Position numbers and translations under genes: made by a program
Part shown: positions 8,692 to 17,857 of the stretch, piece by piece
How the letters are laid out: each line of letters begins with the position of its first letter
Numbering within the stretch: position 1 is the stretch's first letter
The notes under the pieces: generated by a model
Seen by the model: the letters and a program-made list of their open reading frames with translations, nothing else
The model's database searches: none
Told to the model about the DNA's origin: nothing
Source of the DNA: Aliiruegeria sabulilitoris
Lineage (GTDB): Bacteria; Pseudomonadota; Alphaproteobacteria; Rhodobacterales; Rhodobacteraceae
DNA: 64,000 bases
Direction of reading: 5' to 3'
Assembly (NCBI RefSeq): GCF_001558155.1
Contig: NZ_LOAS01000021.1
Coordinates: forward strand, 1-64,000

Positions 8692-9300
8692 ATGCCCCTG
8701 ATCGAAACCACACCAGCCCTTCTGATCCTGACAGCTCTGCTGGCCTACCTTCTGGGGTCGATTCCGTTTGGTATTGTCATGGCGCGGATATTCGGACTGG
8801 GCGATCTGCGCGCGATCGGTTCGGGCAATATCGGCGCGACCAACGTGCTGCGCACCGGCAACAAGATGGCAGCCTTCCTTACGCTGATTTTCGACGCGGC
8901 CAAGGGCGGCGTGGCCGTTCTGATTGCCCGTGCGGTCGTCGGCGAGGATGCGGCCCAGATCGCAGGTTTTGCCGCTTTTCTCGGCCATCTCTACCCGGTC
9001 TGGCTGAATTTCAAAGGCGGCAAGGGCGTTGCGACCTTTTTGGGCGTGCTGCTGGCGCTGGACTGGCAGGTCGGGCTTGCCTGCTGTGCAACCTGGCTGG
9101 TGATCGCGTTCCTTTTCAGGCTGTCCTCCCTGGCGGCTCTCGTCGCCGCCGGGCTTTCAACCGTCTGGATGCTCGTGCTGGGGCGCCCGGAAATGGTCCT
9201 GCTTGCCTTGCTGTTGTCGGCCCTCGTCTTTATTCGCCACTCCGCCAATATCGGGCGGTTGCTGCGCGGCGAGGAGCCACGCATAGGTGCTGACAAGTAA
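8692..9300 (+). CDS. plsY: Glycerol-3-phosphate acyltransferase PlsY
   Basis: This 202-residue polytopic enzyme transfers the acyl group from acyl-phosphate to glycerol-3-phosphate, the first step of phospholipid synthesis. Visible family motifs are GSIPFGIVMAR (about 23-33), the conserved GSGNIGATNVLR (about 44-55), and FLGHLYPVWLNFKGGKGVAT (about 99-118), which contains the conserved His and the glycine-rich loop. About five hydrophobic helices span the protein. The ATG has an AGGA-type SD. It is full length for the family. Confidence 0.96.
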   Translation: MPLIETTPALLILTALLAYLLGSIPFGIVMARIFGLGDLRAIGSGNIGATNVLRTGNKMAAFLTLIFDAAKGGVAVLIARAVVGEDAAQIAGFAAFLGHLYPVWLNFKGGKGVATFLGVLLALDWQVGLACCATWLVIAFLFRLSSLAALVAAGLSTVWMLVLGRPEMVLLALLLSALVFIRHSANIGRLLRGEEPRIGADK

Positions 9301-9350
9301 AAGTGCTGAGACTAGCCTTTGGTTGATTCCTTTTTTATGGAGATCTCCAA

Positions 9351-9725
9351 ATGACCTTTCAGGAAGCTGTTAAGACCTGCCTCAACAAATACGCCGATTT
9401 CAAGGGGCGCGCCCGGCGACCGGAATATTGGTGGTTCGTGCTCTTCATCTGGATCGGCAACGTCGTTTTCGGACTGCTGGACCGACTCCTGCTTGGCGCC
9501 GGGAATGGACTTCTGGGCGTAATCTGGGGCCTCGCCTTGCTGGTGCCGGCAATCGCGGTTGGCGTGCGGCGCCTGCATGACCTAGACAAATCCGGCTGGT
9601 GGCTGCTTCTGGGCCTCATCCCGATCATCGGAACACTGGTTCTGATCTGGTGGTTCGTGCAGCCCGGGACCAAGGGCAAGAACCAGTTCGGCGCAGAGCC
9701 CAGGGTGAAACCGCGCGGCCTTTGA
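9351..9725 (+). CDS. DUF805 membrane protein
   Basis: This 124-residue protein begins with the characteristic DUF805 opening: FKGRARRPEYWWFVLF and then three to four hydrophobic helices. The RRLHDLDKSGWW signature is at about residues 73-84. The function of the family is unknown. A GGAG lies upstream of the ATG. It is followed on the same strand by a second, longer and more divergent DUF805-like gene, so the pair may have arisen by duplication. Confidence 0.9.
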   Translation: MTFQEAVKTCLNKYADFKGRARRPEYWWFVLFIWIGNVVFGLLDRLLLGAGNGLLGVIWGLALLVPAIAVGVRRLHDLDKSGWWLLLGLIPIIGTLVLIWWFVQPGTKGKNQFGAEPRVKPRGL

Positions 9726-9847
9726 TCCGGCTCCCTTTTGTTCCGGGAACGCCAATCGACCTTGCGACAGAATTTCCTCCCAACCGGCCAAGAATTGCCG
9801 CAAACCTCTGGCAGTTTTCCCTTGGGTTAACCAAGGGAGTGGCAGCC

Positions 9848-10699
9848 TTGCGCCGGTTTTTCGCAGCTTTCGACAGCTTCGTCTTCAAATCCTTCGACAT
9901 TCTCGGCCGCTCATCGCGATCCGAATACTGGTGCGTCATGCCGGTGCTCTGGGCGGTGATGCTCGGATTGAGTTGGTGGGATCTCCGCGGTATCTGGAAC
10001 ACGCTCGACGGTGGCGAGATGCCCAGCGTGAACCCGCTCGCCTACGGATCCGTCCTGTTCATCCTTCTGACAGCGATCCCGCGGATCACCCTTGCCATGC
10101 GCCGCTTGCAGGATAGCGGGCGCAAGGGCAAATGGGCCGGCCTGCCCTATTCAGCGGGTTTCCTGGCGCTGATGGGCATTTTGGGCTTGGCCACGAGTGG
10201 CGCATTTGTTCCCGAGACGGATTTCAGCGATTTCGAGATTCCGGCGGCCCTGCTAGTCAACCCGACCTCGACCGAAGCGCTCGTTCTGACCGTGTTCGAA
10301 TTCGTCAAGAACATCGACAGCATTCACTTTGTGGGCGCCGTCGCCCCCACGGGTGAGGTGACTTCGGCAATTGGCGGAAGCGCCACAGCAGATGCCTCCA
10401 TGTTGCTGCCGGCACTGTTCGTCATGGGGATGATGTTCGTCTATCCGCCCATCGCGCTGCTGATCTATCTCCTCTTCATGACCTTCGCTTCGGATAATGA
10501 CGAGAATGCCTATGGCTTGCCGACCAACTTCACCCATGGGCCGAAATCGAATGCAAAGGGAGAGCATAATGCGTTTGCGTCCTACGCGATCCTCACGCGT
10601 ACGGACCAAAAACCCTCGGCCGCGGAAGTTGCCGCCCGCAAGCAGGAGGTTCACAGCCTCTACGAACAGCGGGTGCTCCGGCGGCGTCAGCAGAACTGA
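9848..10699 (+). CDS. Second, longer DUF805-like membrane protein
   Basis: This encodes 283 residues from a TTG start. The N-terminal part keeps the DUF805 pattern (GRSSRSEYWCVMPVLW and MRRLQDSGRKGKW). An insertion of roughly 90 residues follows before a final hydrophobic segment and a charged cytoplasmic tail. The open frame extends upstream to 9599 over the previous gene. TTG 9848 was chosen because GGGAG lies 8 bases before it and the DUF805 domain starts here; GTG 9839 is the alternative. It ends 24 bases from the convergent gshA stop. Confidence 0.75.
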   Translation: MRRFFAAFDSFVFKSFDILGRSSRSEYWCVMPVLWAVMLGLSWWDLRGIWNTLDGGEMPSVNPLAYGSVLFILLTAIPRITLAMRRLQDSGRKGKWAGLPYSAGFLALMGILGLATSGAFVPETDFSDFEIPAALLVNPTSTEALVLTVFEFVKNIDSIHFVGAVAPTGEVTSAIGGSATADASMLLPALFVMGMMFVYPPIALLIYLLFMTFASDNDENAYGLPTNFTHGPKSNAKGEHNAFASYAILTRTDQKPSAAEVAARKQEVHSLYEQRVLRRRQQN

Positions 10700-10723
10700 C
10701 GCCGCAAACCGCCCCTACGGGCG

Positions 10724-12094
10724 TCAGTAGCTGTATTCGGCAAAGACCCGCGACAGGTCTCCGTTCCAATCTCCGTGGTAATGCTCCAGCAATTCGTCTG
10801 CGGGCACCTTGCCGCTGTCGATGCTTTCCTGCAACGCGTTGAGGAAATGCGTCTCATCCGGGATCATGCCGCCGGCGCCGGGCACCGCCCGCGCTTTCAG
10901 GCCGGATTGCGCGATTTCAACGGCGTCACGCGCCAGATCCCGCAACGAAACGCCGCCGGCCTCGCCTTGCAATCCATCGATCGAAGCCGCGACCCGCAGC
11001 CCTTCCCGCGTTTCCGCGTCGAAACCCTTGACCAGGTCCCAGGCCGCGTCGAGCGCCGCTCCGTCATAGAGCAGCCCGGTCCAGAAGGCCGGCAGAGCGC
11101 AAAGTCTGCGCCATGGGCCACCATCGGCGCCGCGCATTTCCATGTATTTCTTGATCCGCGCCTCGGGGAAGACCGTCGTCAGGTGGTCCGCCCAGTCGCT
11201 GAGCGTCGGCGTCTCGCCCGGCAGTGCCGGCAACTCGCCCTTTAGGAAAGCGCGGAAGGACTGGCCGAGCGCATTTATGTATTTACCGTCTCGATAGACG
11301 AAATACATTGGCACATCGAGCGCGTAATCCACCCAGGCCTGAAATCCGAAACCGTCTTCGAAGACGAAGGGCAGCATGCCGGTGCGGGCGTCGTCGAGAT
11401 TGCGCCAGATGCGCGAGCGCCAGGATTTGTGGCCGTTCGTCTTGCCTTCGAGGAAGGGCGAATTGGCAAACAGCGCCGTGGCGACCGGCTGCAGGGCCAG
11501 GCCCACGCGCAACTTCTTGGTCATGTCGGCCTCGTCGGCGAAGTCGAGGTTCACCTGCACGGTGCAGGTGCGATACATCATCTGCTTGCCCAGATCGCCG
11601 ACGCTGTCCATGTAGTCGGTCATCAGCCGATAGCGCCCCTTGGGCATCTGCGGCATCTCTTCATGGGTCCATGTCGGCGCCGTGCCGAGCCCGATGAAAC
11701 CGGCACCGATCTCGTCGGCCACGGTCTTCACCTCGCGCAGGTGTTCGTTCACCTCGTCGCAGGTCTGGTGGATGCAGGTCAGCGGCGCACCGGACAGCTC
11801 CAGCTGCCCGCCCGGCTCCAGGCTGATATTGGCGCCGTTCAGCTCCAGCCCGATGATATTGTCCTGTTCATAGATCGGCGACCAGCCGTAGCGGTCGCGC
11901 AGCCCTTCGAGCATCGCCTTGATCGAGCGCGGCCCGTCATAGGGCAGCGGCTTCAGCGTGTCGCGGCAATACCCGAACTTCTCGTGCTCGGTGCCAATGC
12001 GCCAGTCTTCCTTCGGCTTGCAGCCGCTTTCAAGGTACTCGACCAGTTGTTCGTAACGCTCGATCGGCCCACCGCCGGACTGAGGAATGGACAT
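10724..12094 (-). CDS. gshA: Glutamate-cysteine ligase (class II, proteobacterial/plant type)
   Basis: This 456-residue cytosolic enzyme makes gamma-glutamylcysteine, the first step of glutathione synthesis. It matches the alphaproteobacterial/plant type in length and motifs: WRIGTEHEKFGY (about 30-41), LELNGANISLEPGGQLELSG (about 89-108), and TCTVQVNLDFADEADM in the middle. The open frame runs further upstream, but the ATG at 12094 opens the conserved MSIPQSGGGPIERYEQLVEY start. The gene reads toward the DUF805 pair, and a CTGACGCC/GGCGTCAG inverted repeat (10696-10727) sits over both stops. Confidence 0.95.
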   Translation of the reverse strand: MSIPQSGGGPIERYEQLVEYLESGCKPKEDWRIGTEHEKFGYCRDTLKPLPYDGPRSIKAMLEGLRDRYGWSPIYEQDNIIGLELNGANISLEPGGQLELSGAPLTCIHQTCDEVNEHLREVKTVADEIGAGFIGLGTAPTWTHEEMPQMPKGRYRLMTDYMDSVGDLGKQMMYRTCTVQVNLDFADEADMTKKLRVGLALQPVATALFANSPFLEGKTNGHKSWRSRIWRNLDDARTGMLPFVFEDGFGFQAWVDYALDVPMYFVYRDGKYINALGQSFRAFLKGELPALPGETPTLSDWADHLTTVFPEARIKKYMEMRGADGGPWRRLCALPAFWTGLLYDGAALDAAWDLVKGFDAETREGLRVAASIDGLQGEAGGVSLRDLARDAVEIAQSGLKARAVPGAGGMIPDETHFLNALQESIDSGKVPADELLEHYHGDWNGDLSRVFAEYSY

Positions 12095-12194
12095 TGTAAA
12101 GACTCTCCGGGTTGGCCGCTTGATCCGGGTTAGGTGCGCCGTGCGGTTGCACAAGTCAAGGGGGCCGCGCGTGCGCAGGCGCACAGGCTGGACA

Positions 12195-12722
12195 CTATCG
12201 CGGGAGGAGGATTTCGGGCGGCAGGTCGCGGTGCCAGATCCGCCGGGCGGTGACGGCCTCTCCTTCGAGCGCCGACATCAGGCTGCGCATTTCCATCCCC
12301 GGAAGCGCCGCGAGATGGTCGTAAAGCGCATCCGCACCGGCCGAGGCCAGCGGCACGAGCAGCGCCTGCCCATCCGCCTGCCGCAGGCGCCAGCAGCGGC
12401 GGGAGCCGGCCACGTCGATCACCTCGACCTCGACCAGTTCGGACAGATCAACCGTCCCTCCCATGATCGGGCCGAGATACGCGATGCGCCCCTCGTCGAT
12501 GGACACCACGCCCGGCGCTTCGATTTCGAGGCGAAACCGCATCCGGCGCCAGGCAAAAACCGCCATCAGCAGCGAAACGGCAATGACGATGCCGCCGAGC
12601 GTCAGCATCACCAGCCCGCCCAGCCCCGCCAGCCAAAGGCCGAACAGCGCCACGGCAAAGGCGGCGAGAACCTCGCTCCAACGCGACAGGTGGCGGGCAA
12701 CTTCGGGGCGAACGATACTCAT
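12195..12722 (-). CDS. Hypothetical membrane protein
   Basis: This encodes 175 residues. Two hydrophobic helices (about 18-37 and 40-58) are followed by a soluble domain with a PH-like pattern of short strands (LEIEAPGVVSIDEGRIAYLG, LSELVEVEVID, WRLRQADGQALLVPL). It lies between gshA and a GNAT gene on the same strand, 16 bases after the GNAT stop. No named family is recognised. The start ATG at 12722 gives the shortest N-terminus before the helices. Confidence 0.75.
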   Translation of the reverse strand: MSIVRPEVARHLSRWSEVLAAFAVALFGLWLAGLGGLVMLTLGGIVIAVSLLMAVFAWRRMRFRLEIEAPGVVSIDEGRIAYLGPIMGGTVDLSELVEVEVIDVAGSRRCWRLRQADGQALLVPLASAGADALYDHLAALPGMEMRSLMSALEGEAVTARRIWHRDLPPEILLPR

Positions 12723-12738
12723 CTTCCGGCAAACCGTC

Positions 12739-13599
12739 TCAGGCGGCCGCCTTCACGGCCTGCGTGTCGGCGAAGAACAGCAGGGTGAAATGCCCGATCT
12801 GCTCGAAGCCGATCGCCTCGTAGGCGCGGCTGGCGGCCGGCCCGGAGGCAAAGAGGATCGCCCGCTTGACCCCGTCCCGCCGGGCGCGGTCGAGATGCAG
12901 GGCGACGGCGCGCCGCGCGTGCCCCTGCCCGCGCACCTCGTCGGGCGTGTAGACATTGCCGATCTGAACGGTGTCGGGGAGGATCGCATTGAAGGAGGTC
13001 ATGGCCAGCGGCTGCCCCTCCTCCGATTCCAGCAGCATCAGCGAGTGCTTCGACAGCATCGCATCCACGTCGTCGCCGGCCATTTCCTGCGCTTCTTCCG
13101 GCTTGAAATGGAAGATCTCGACCAGATAGGAGGCGCGCCAATGGGCCAGAAGAGGCTTGTCCGCCTCCGTCGCCTCGCGCAGCGCGACATGAGTGTGCGG
13201 CAGAACCAGCCTGGTCAGGTCCAGCGAATAGAGCGGTTCGTCGTCGTCGAGCTGCGCCTTCGCCTCGGACAGGCCGAGCGCGGCCTGCACCTGTCGCACC
13301 TGATCGGTGGCGCCGAAGACGCCGTTGATCTCATACGGCTTGAGGGTCTCCGAAAGCTGCGCCTCGGGCATGTCCTCCGGGATCTGGACCAGCACGAACC
13401 CGGCGGTGGTGATACCGAAGACGCCGGTCACCGCGCCTGCCTTCTCGCGGATCCACATGGACGTGGCGTTGCGCTCCTCGCCGCCGCAGGGCCCGTGCGC
13501 GGCCAGGTTGGCGCGCAGGAACATCGACGTGTCGGAATGCACGACAAGAAACGCCTCGATCGCGTCGGCATCGGCCGCCAGGGCCGCACGGAAATCCAT
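12739..13599 (-). CDS. GNAT-family N-acetyltransferase
   Basis: This encodes 286 residues. The C-terminal half (about 140-280) is a GNAT fold with the acetyl-CoA loop VRGQGHARRAV and the terminal SRAYEAIGFEQIGHF motif. The N-terminal half looks like a diverged second GNAT-like domain. The substrate is unknown. The start codon overlaps the rsmE stop by one base (TAATG), indicating translational coupling; a TTG two codons earlier is less likely. Confidence 0.85.
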   Translation of the reverse strand: MDFRAALAADADAIEAFLVVHSDTSMFLRANLAAHGPCGGEERNATSMWIREKAGAVTGVFGITTAGFVLVQIPEDMPEAQLSETLKPYEINGVFGATDQVRQVQAALGLSEAKAQLDDDEPLYSLDLTRLVLPHTHVALREATEADKPLLAHWRASYLVEIFHFKPEEAQEMAGDDVDAMLSKHSLMLLESEEGQPLAMTSFNAILPDTVQIGNVYTPDEVRGQGHARRAVALHLDRARRDGVKRAILFASGPAASRAYEAIGFEQIGHFTLLFFADTQAVKAAA

Positions 13600-14312
13600 T
13601 ACCAATCCCCCAAACTGCTCTGCCAGAGGGTCAGAGCGGCAACGGCCGCAGTATCGGCCCGCAGGATGCGCGGGCCAAGGCTCACGGCCACCGCCTGTTC
13701 CATATCATGCAAGCGGCGGCGTTCGGTATCGGAAAATCCCCCCTCGGGGCCGATCAGGATTGCCCAGGGGCCGGGCTGACCGGCCAGCGCCTCGCGCGCG
13801 CCCACCAGAGCCTCGTCGCAGAACATCAGCCGCCGCTCGGCCGGCCAGTCGGCCAGTACCCGGTCCAGCCGCGCCAGCTCGGCCACTTCCGGCACGAAGG
13901 TGCCGCCGCATTGCTCGGCCGCCTCCACCGCATGCGCCTGAAGCCTGTCGCGCCGAATGCGCTCGGCATTGGTGAACTCTGTCTGCACCGGGCAGATTCG
14001 CGCAGCCCCCATTTCAGCCGCCTTTTCGACGATGAAATCGGTTCGCGCCTTCTTGATAGGTGCGAAAAACAGCCACAGATCGGGCGGCATCTGCAGGGGC
14101 CGCGTCTGCTCGACGCAGGCCAGAACCCCGCCCCGCTTGCCCGTTTCCACGATTTCGGCCCGGAATTCGCCGTTTTTTCCGTCGAAAACAAGGATATCTT
14201 CGCCCGCGGTGAGCCGCATTACGCCGAAAAGGTAATGTGCCTGCTCCCGCGTCAGCGAAACGCTTTGCCCCTCATGGAGGCTTTGTTCTAGATACAGGCG
14301 GACCTTTGCCAT
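13599..14312 (-). CDS. rsmE: 16S rRNA (uracil(1498)-N3)-methyltransferase RsmE
   Basis: This 237-residue SPOUT-family enzyme methylates U1498 of 16S rRNA. A PUA-like N-terminal domain runs to about residue 70. The knotted SAM-binding domain carries the signatures LIGPEGGFSDTE and LGPRILRADTAAVAAL near the C-terminus. The ATG at 14312 is chosen over upstream in-frame starts because family members begin at MAKVRLYL-like sequence. It is divergent from ubiA; their start codons are 31 bases apart, so their promoters overlap. Confidence 0.95.
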   Translation of the reverse strand: MAKVRLYLEQSLHEGQSVSLTREQAHYLFGVMRLTAGEDILVFDGKNGEFRAEIVETGKRGGVLACVEQTRPLQMPPDLWLFFAPIKKARTDFIVEKAAEMGAARICPVQTEFTNAERIRRDRLQAHAVEAAEQCGGTFVPEVAELARLDRVLADWPAERRLMFCDEALVGAREALAGQPGPWAILIGPEGGFSDTERRRLHDMEQAVAVSLGPRILRADTAAVAALTLWQSSLGDW

Positions 14313-14343
14313 TGACCTCATTCCCACGTTCCGGGCGGACCTT

Positions 14344-15339
14344 ATGACCGACGACCTACAGACTCCAGACACCAACGCAACCAAATACGGGGCTGCCGTC
14401 CCCGGCGCCGTGGCCGATGCCGTGGATGGAAACTGGGTGGACCGCTTCTCGCCCGCCGCGATGCGCCCCTATCTGCGCCTGTCGCGGGCAGACCGTCCCG
14501 TCGGATTCTGGACATTGATCATCCCCTCCTTCTGGGGCCTTTTCGCCGCCGCCGCCGCGACCGGCTGGCGCGCGTTCGACATCTGGATCATGATCGCCGT
14601 GATCCTTGGCTCCTTCCTGATGCGCGGTGCCGGCTGCACCTGGAACGACATCACCGACCGCGAGATCGACGCGCTTGTGGAGCGGACCAAGTCGCGCCCG
14701 CTGCCCTCGGGGCAGGTCACGACGAAACAGGCCATGATCTGGATGGGGGTGCAGGTTCTGCTCGCCTTCCTGATCCTGCTGACCTTCAACTCCTCGGCCA
14801 TTGTTCTGGGCGTGCTGTCGATCTTCCTCGTCGCGCTCTACCCATTCGGCAAGCGTTTCACCTGGTGGCCGCAATTCATCCTCGGGCTGAATCTCAACTG
14901 GGGCGCGCTGCTGGCTTGGGCCGCGCATACGGGCGATCTCTCGCTCGCGCCGATCTTTCTCTATTTCGGTGGCATCGCCTGGACGATCTTCTACGACACG
15001 ATCTATGCCCACCAGGATATCGAGGACGACACGCTGATCGGCGTGAAATCGACCGCGCGGCTCTTTGGCGACCAGACGCAGGCCTGGCTGCGTCTCTTCG
15101 TGATGGTCACCGTGCTGATGATGACCGTCGGCGTCATTCTCGCCCTCGGGCCGATCGGCAGCCCGCTGGCGCTCGCCTTCGGCCTGTTCGGGGCATGGGG
15201 CATGGGGCTGCACATGGCCTGGCTCGCCGCCACGGTCGAGCTGGAAGACCCGCACTCCTGCCTGTCCAGCTTCCGGGCGCTAACGCAAACCGGCATGATC
15301 CTGGTGGCCGGTCTCGTGCTCGCCTTGCTGGTGCTCTAG
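14344..15339 (+). CDS. ubiA: 4-hydroxybenzoate octaprenyltransferase
   Basis: This 331-residue inner-membrane prenyltransferase attaches the polyprenyl tail to 4-hydroxybenzoate in ubiquinone synthesis. Both Asp-rich Mg-binding motifs are visible: NDITDREIDALVERTKSRPL (about 101-120) and YDTIYAHQDIEDD (about 218-230). About eight or nine hydrophobic segments follow a soluble N-terminal stretch of some 45 residues, a little longer than usual. It is divergent from rsmE. Confidence 0.95.
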   Translation: MTDDLQTPDTNATKYGAAVPGAVADAVDGNWVDRFSPAAMRPYLRLSRADRPVGFWTLIIPSFWGLFAAAAATGWRAFDIWIMIAVILGSFLMRGAGCTWNDITDREIDALVERTKSRPLPSGQVTTKQAMIWMGVQVLLAFLILLTFNSSAIVLGVLSIFLVALYPFGKRFTWWPQFILGLNLNWGALLAWAAHTGDLSLAPIFLYFGGIAWTIFYDTIYAHQDIEDDTLIGVKSTARLFGDQTQAWLRLFVMVTVLMMTVGVILALGPIGSPLALAFGLFGAWGMGLHMAWLAATVELEDPHSCLSSFRALTQTGMILVAGLVLALLVL

Positions 15340-15383
15340 GCGAAACCGTTTCGCCCTGCGGTCGGCGGGAGATTGATCCCGCC
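15339..15383 (+). repeat. Two adjacent hairpins after ubiA
   Basis: GGCGAAA / TTTCGCC (15339-15355, 3-base loop) and GGCGGGA / TCCCGCC (15364-15383, 6-base loop) follow the ubiA stop. Neither has a T-tract, so they are only candidate transcript ends. Confidence 0.4.
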
Positions 15384-15431
15384 GCCCTGCCCCTCTAAGA
15401 CAGCGCTACCGGGAACAAGAAGAATACGCAG

Positions 15432-17495
15432 ATGCGCCTAGGACCAAAGATCATTTCCGCGGCAGCCGTCATCCTTGCCGCCTTGTTTTGCTGGCTGGCC
15501 GCCGTCATGGCGGCCGACATCATCCAGGAACGCTCCGGAAAGGCGGTCTCCATCGCCCTGATCGAACAGGGTCATGACTGGGCGGATGTCTACACGGACG
15601 GATTGCAGGTCCATATCGGCGGTATCGCGCCGAGCGAGGCCAAGCGTTTCAATGCGCTCCACGTGGCCGGCACGATGGTGGACGCGACCCGGATTGTCGA
15701 CGGCACGACGGTCCAGCCATCCGCGCCGCTGGCCCCGCCCCGCTACTCCATGGAGATCCTGCGAAATGACGAGGGCGTGACCCTCATCGGGCTGATCCCA
15801 GACACGCAGGACCGTGTCGCCATGAAGAACGAGATCAGGGCCCTGGCGCAGGGGGCGGAAGTGACCGACCTGCTGCAGGAAGCGCATTACCCCGCGCCCG
15901 CCGGCTGGGAAACGGCCGTCCATCACGGGCTGAACGTGCTCGCCCGGCTGCCGCGCTCCAAGATCTCGATCTCGGCCGGACGTATCGAGATCACGGCCAT
16001 CGCCGATTCCGAAGAACAGAAGTTCGAAATGGAGGAAGCAATCGACGAGGCGCTGCGTCGGCGCAGCAACCTCGGGCTGGAGGTCGACTACCGGATTTCC
16101 GCGCCGCGCCCTGTGATCACGCCCTTCACCCTGCGTTTCCTGATCGACGAGAACGGCCCCCATTTCGATGCCTGCTCGGCCGATACGACCCATACCCGCG
16201 AACGGATCCTCGCCGCCGCCATCGAGGCCGGCGTTGAAGGCGAGGCCGATTGCACGCTCGGGCTGGGCGTTCCGTCCACGGATTGGGCCGACGCCGTGAT
16301 CCAGGGCATCCGGGCCGTGGCCGAACTCAAAGGCGGTTCCGTGACCTTCGCTGATGCCGACGTGACGCTGGTGGCACTGGAAACCACACCCCAACCCCAG
16401 TTCGACCGCGTCGTGGGCGAGCTCGAATCCAATCTGCCGGACGTCTTCTCGCTCCACTCCGTGCTGCCCGAACCCGCCGAGGTCGATGGCGCGGGGGAAG
16501 AAGCCGGCCCGCCCGAATTCGTCGCCACCCGTAGCCCCGAAGGGTATGTCCAACTGCGCGGCCGGCTTAACAATGACATGGTCCGCACCACAGTCGAGAG
16601 CTTTGCCAAGGCGCGGTTCGGGGTGAACAAGGTCTATACCGCCGCCCGAATCGACGAGGAGTTGCCGGACCAATGGCCGGTACGGGTTTTGGCGGGACTT
16701 CAGGCGCTTTCGGAGCTGGACAGCGGCTCGGCGCTGATCCAGGAGGATGTCATTTCCCTGCGCGGCAAGACCGGGAACAAGGCGGCGCGCTCCGAGATCG
16801 CCCGCATTCTCGGCGAGAAGCTGGGGAACAACCAGCGATACAAGATCGACGTTCTCTACGAGGAAGCGCTCGACCCAATCGCGGCCATGCCGACACCAGA
16901 AGAATGCGTTGCCAATGTCAACGACCTGCTGGCGAACACCAAGATTACCTTCGAGCCGGGATCGGCCGATATCTCGGGCAGCGCCGTGGGCGTGATCAAC
17001 GACATCGCCGACATCCTCAAGGAATGCCGCGATGTGGAGATGGAGATCGAGATCGCCGGCCATACCGACAGCCAGGGGCGCGAGGAAATGAACCTGGAAT
17101 TGTCGCAAGGGCGCGCGCAGTCGGTGCTCGATGCGCTGGTCGCCCGCCGGGTCCTCACTTCGGGGATCGAGGCGAAGGGCTATGGCGAGAGCCTGCCGAT
17201 TGCGGATAACGACACCGAAGACGGCCGCGAGGCCAACCGCCGGATCGAGTTCCTGTTGCTGAGCGATGCGGGACTGGACGAAGCCGGGGACGAGAACGCC
17301 GCCGAAGAGACCGACGCGCCTGACACGGGGGCCGAGACCGGGCCGACTGACGGCACGGAGGACGAGGCGACCACCGAAGAGACCACCGACAGCGCCGCTT
17401 CAGACGGCGTGGCGTTGGACGCAACCACTGGCGCCGCCGATGCGCCTGAAAACGATTCAGAGACTGCCGAGACCGGCACGGAGGACAACCAGTGA
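15432..17495 (+). CDS. OmpA-family envelope protein with large N-terminal BON-like region
   Basis: This encodes 687 residues. An N-terminal hydrophobic segment (about 8-28) acts as signal or anchor. A long region of repeated small alpha/beta units follows (residues about 40-480; TDGLQVHIGGIAP, NDEGVTLIGLIP, SPEGYVQLRGRL), reminiscent of BON/lipoprotein-binding repeats. The OmpA C-terminal peptidoglycan-binding domain (about 505-615) carries IEIAGHTDSQGREEMNLELS and EANRRIEFLLL. The last 70 residues are Asp/Glu/Thr-rich and likely disordered. It probably links the envelope to peptidoglycan. The following gene overlaps it by four bases (GTGA). Confidence 0.88.
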   Translation: MRLGPKIISAAAVILAALFCWLAAVMAADIIQERSGKAVSIALIEQGHDWADVYTDGLQVHIGGIAPSEAKRFNALHVAGTMVDATRIVDGTTVQPSAPLAPPRYSMEILRNDEGVTLIGLIPDTQDRVAMKNEIRALAQGAEVTDLLQEAHYPAPAGWETAVHHGLNVLARLPRSKISISAGRIEITAIADSEEQKFEMEEAIDEALRRRSNLGLEVDYRISAPRPVITPFTLRFLIDENGPHFDACSADTTHTRERILAAAIEAGVEGEADCTLGLGVPSTDWADAVIQGIRAVAELKGGSVTFADADVTLVALETTPQPQFDRVVGELESNLPDVFSLHSVLPEPAEVDGAGEEAGPPEFVATRSPEGYVQLRGRLNNDMVRTTVESFAKARFGVNKVYTAARIDEELPDQWPVRVLAGLQALSELDSGSALIQEDVISLRGKTGNKAARSEIARILGEKLGNNQRYKIDVLYEEALDPIAAMPTPEECVANVNDLLANTKITFEPGSADISGSAVGVINDIADILKECRDVEMEIEIAGHTDSQGREEMNLELSQGRAQSVLDALVARRVLTSGIEAKGYGESLPIADNDTEDGREANRRIEFLLLSDAGLDEAGDENAAEETDAPDTGAETGPTDGTEDEATTEETTDSAASDGVALDATTGAADAPENDSETAETGTEDNQ

Positions 17496-17821
17496 ACCGT
17501 TCCGAATTCATCATCGCGACCGCTGCGGTCCTGTTCGTGGCCTTTCTGCTCGGATGGTTCGCGTCCTGGATCATCCATCGTGTGACGCGGGTTACGCAGT
17601 CCGAGATGGGCGAGCTGGACAAGATGGCCCAGTCGCTGCACGAGGCCGAGGAGACGCGCGACCAGGCGATCACTTATCTTCAGCAGCGCGAGGCGGAGCT
17701 GACCAACCAGCTCACCCAGACCGAGGCCGAGTTGCAGGCCGCCATGGACGGTCTGCGCGATGCCCGCGAAGAGACCGAAGAGCTGCGCAACTATATCGAA
17801 AAGACGCAGGCAGAAGCCTGA
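17492..17821 (+). CDS. Membrane-anchored coiled-coil protein
   Basis: This 109-residue protein has a GTG start overlapping the stop of the OmpA-family gene and GGAGG 7 bases before it. One transmembrane helix (about 6-28) is followed by a continuous Glu/Gln-rich helix (about 38-109), typical of a coiled coil. Coupled translation suggests it works with the OmpA-like protein at the envelope. The family is not recognised by name. Confidence 0.8.
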   Translation: MNRSEFIIATAAVLFVAFLLGWFASWIIHRVTRVTQSEMGELDKMAQSLHEAEETRDQAITYLQQREAELTNQLTQTEAELQAAMDGLRDAREETEELRNYIEKTQAEA

Positions 17822-17857
17822 GGCCCCTGCCCCTTTGCGGCGGGCAAGGGCAACGCT

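Noticed and set aside
10696-10727. CTGACGCC/GGCGTCAG inverted repeat as terminator between the DUF805 pair and gshA
   Set aside because: It overlaps both stop codons and lacks T-tracts, so it was not listed as a terminator.
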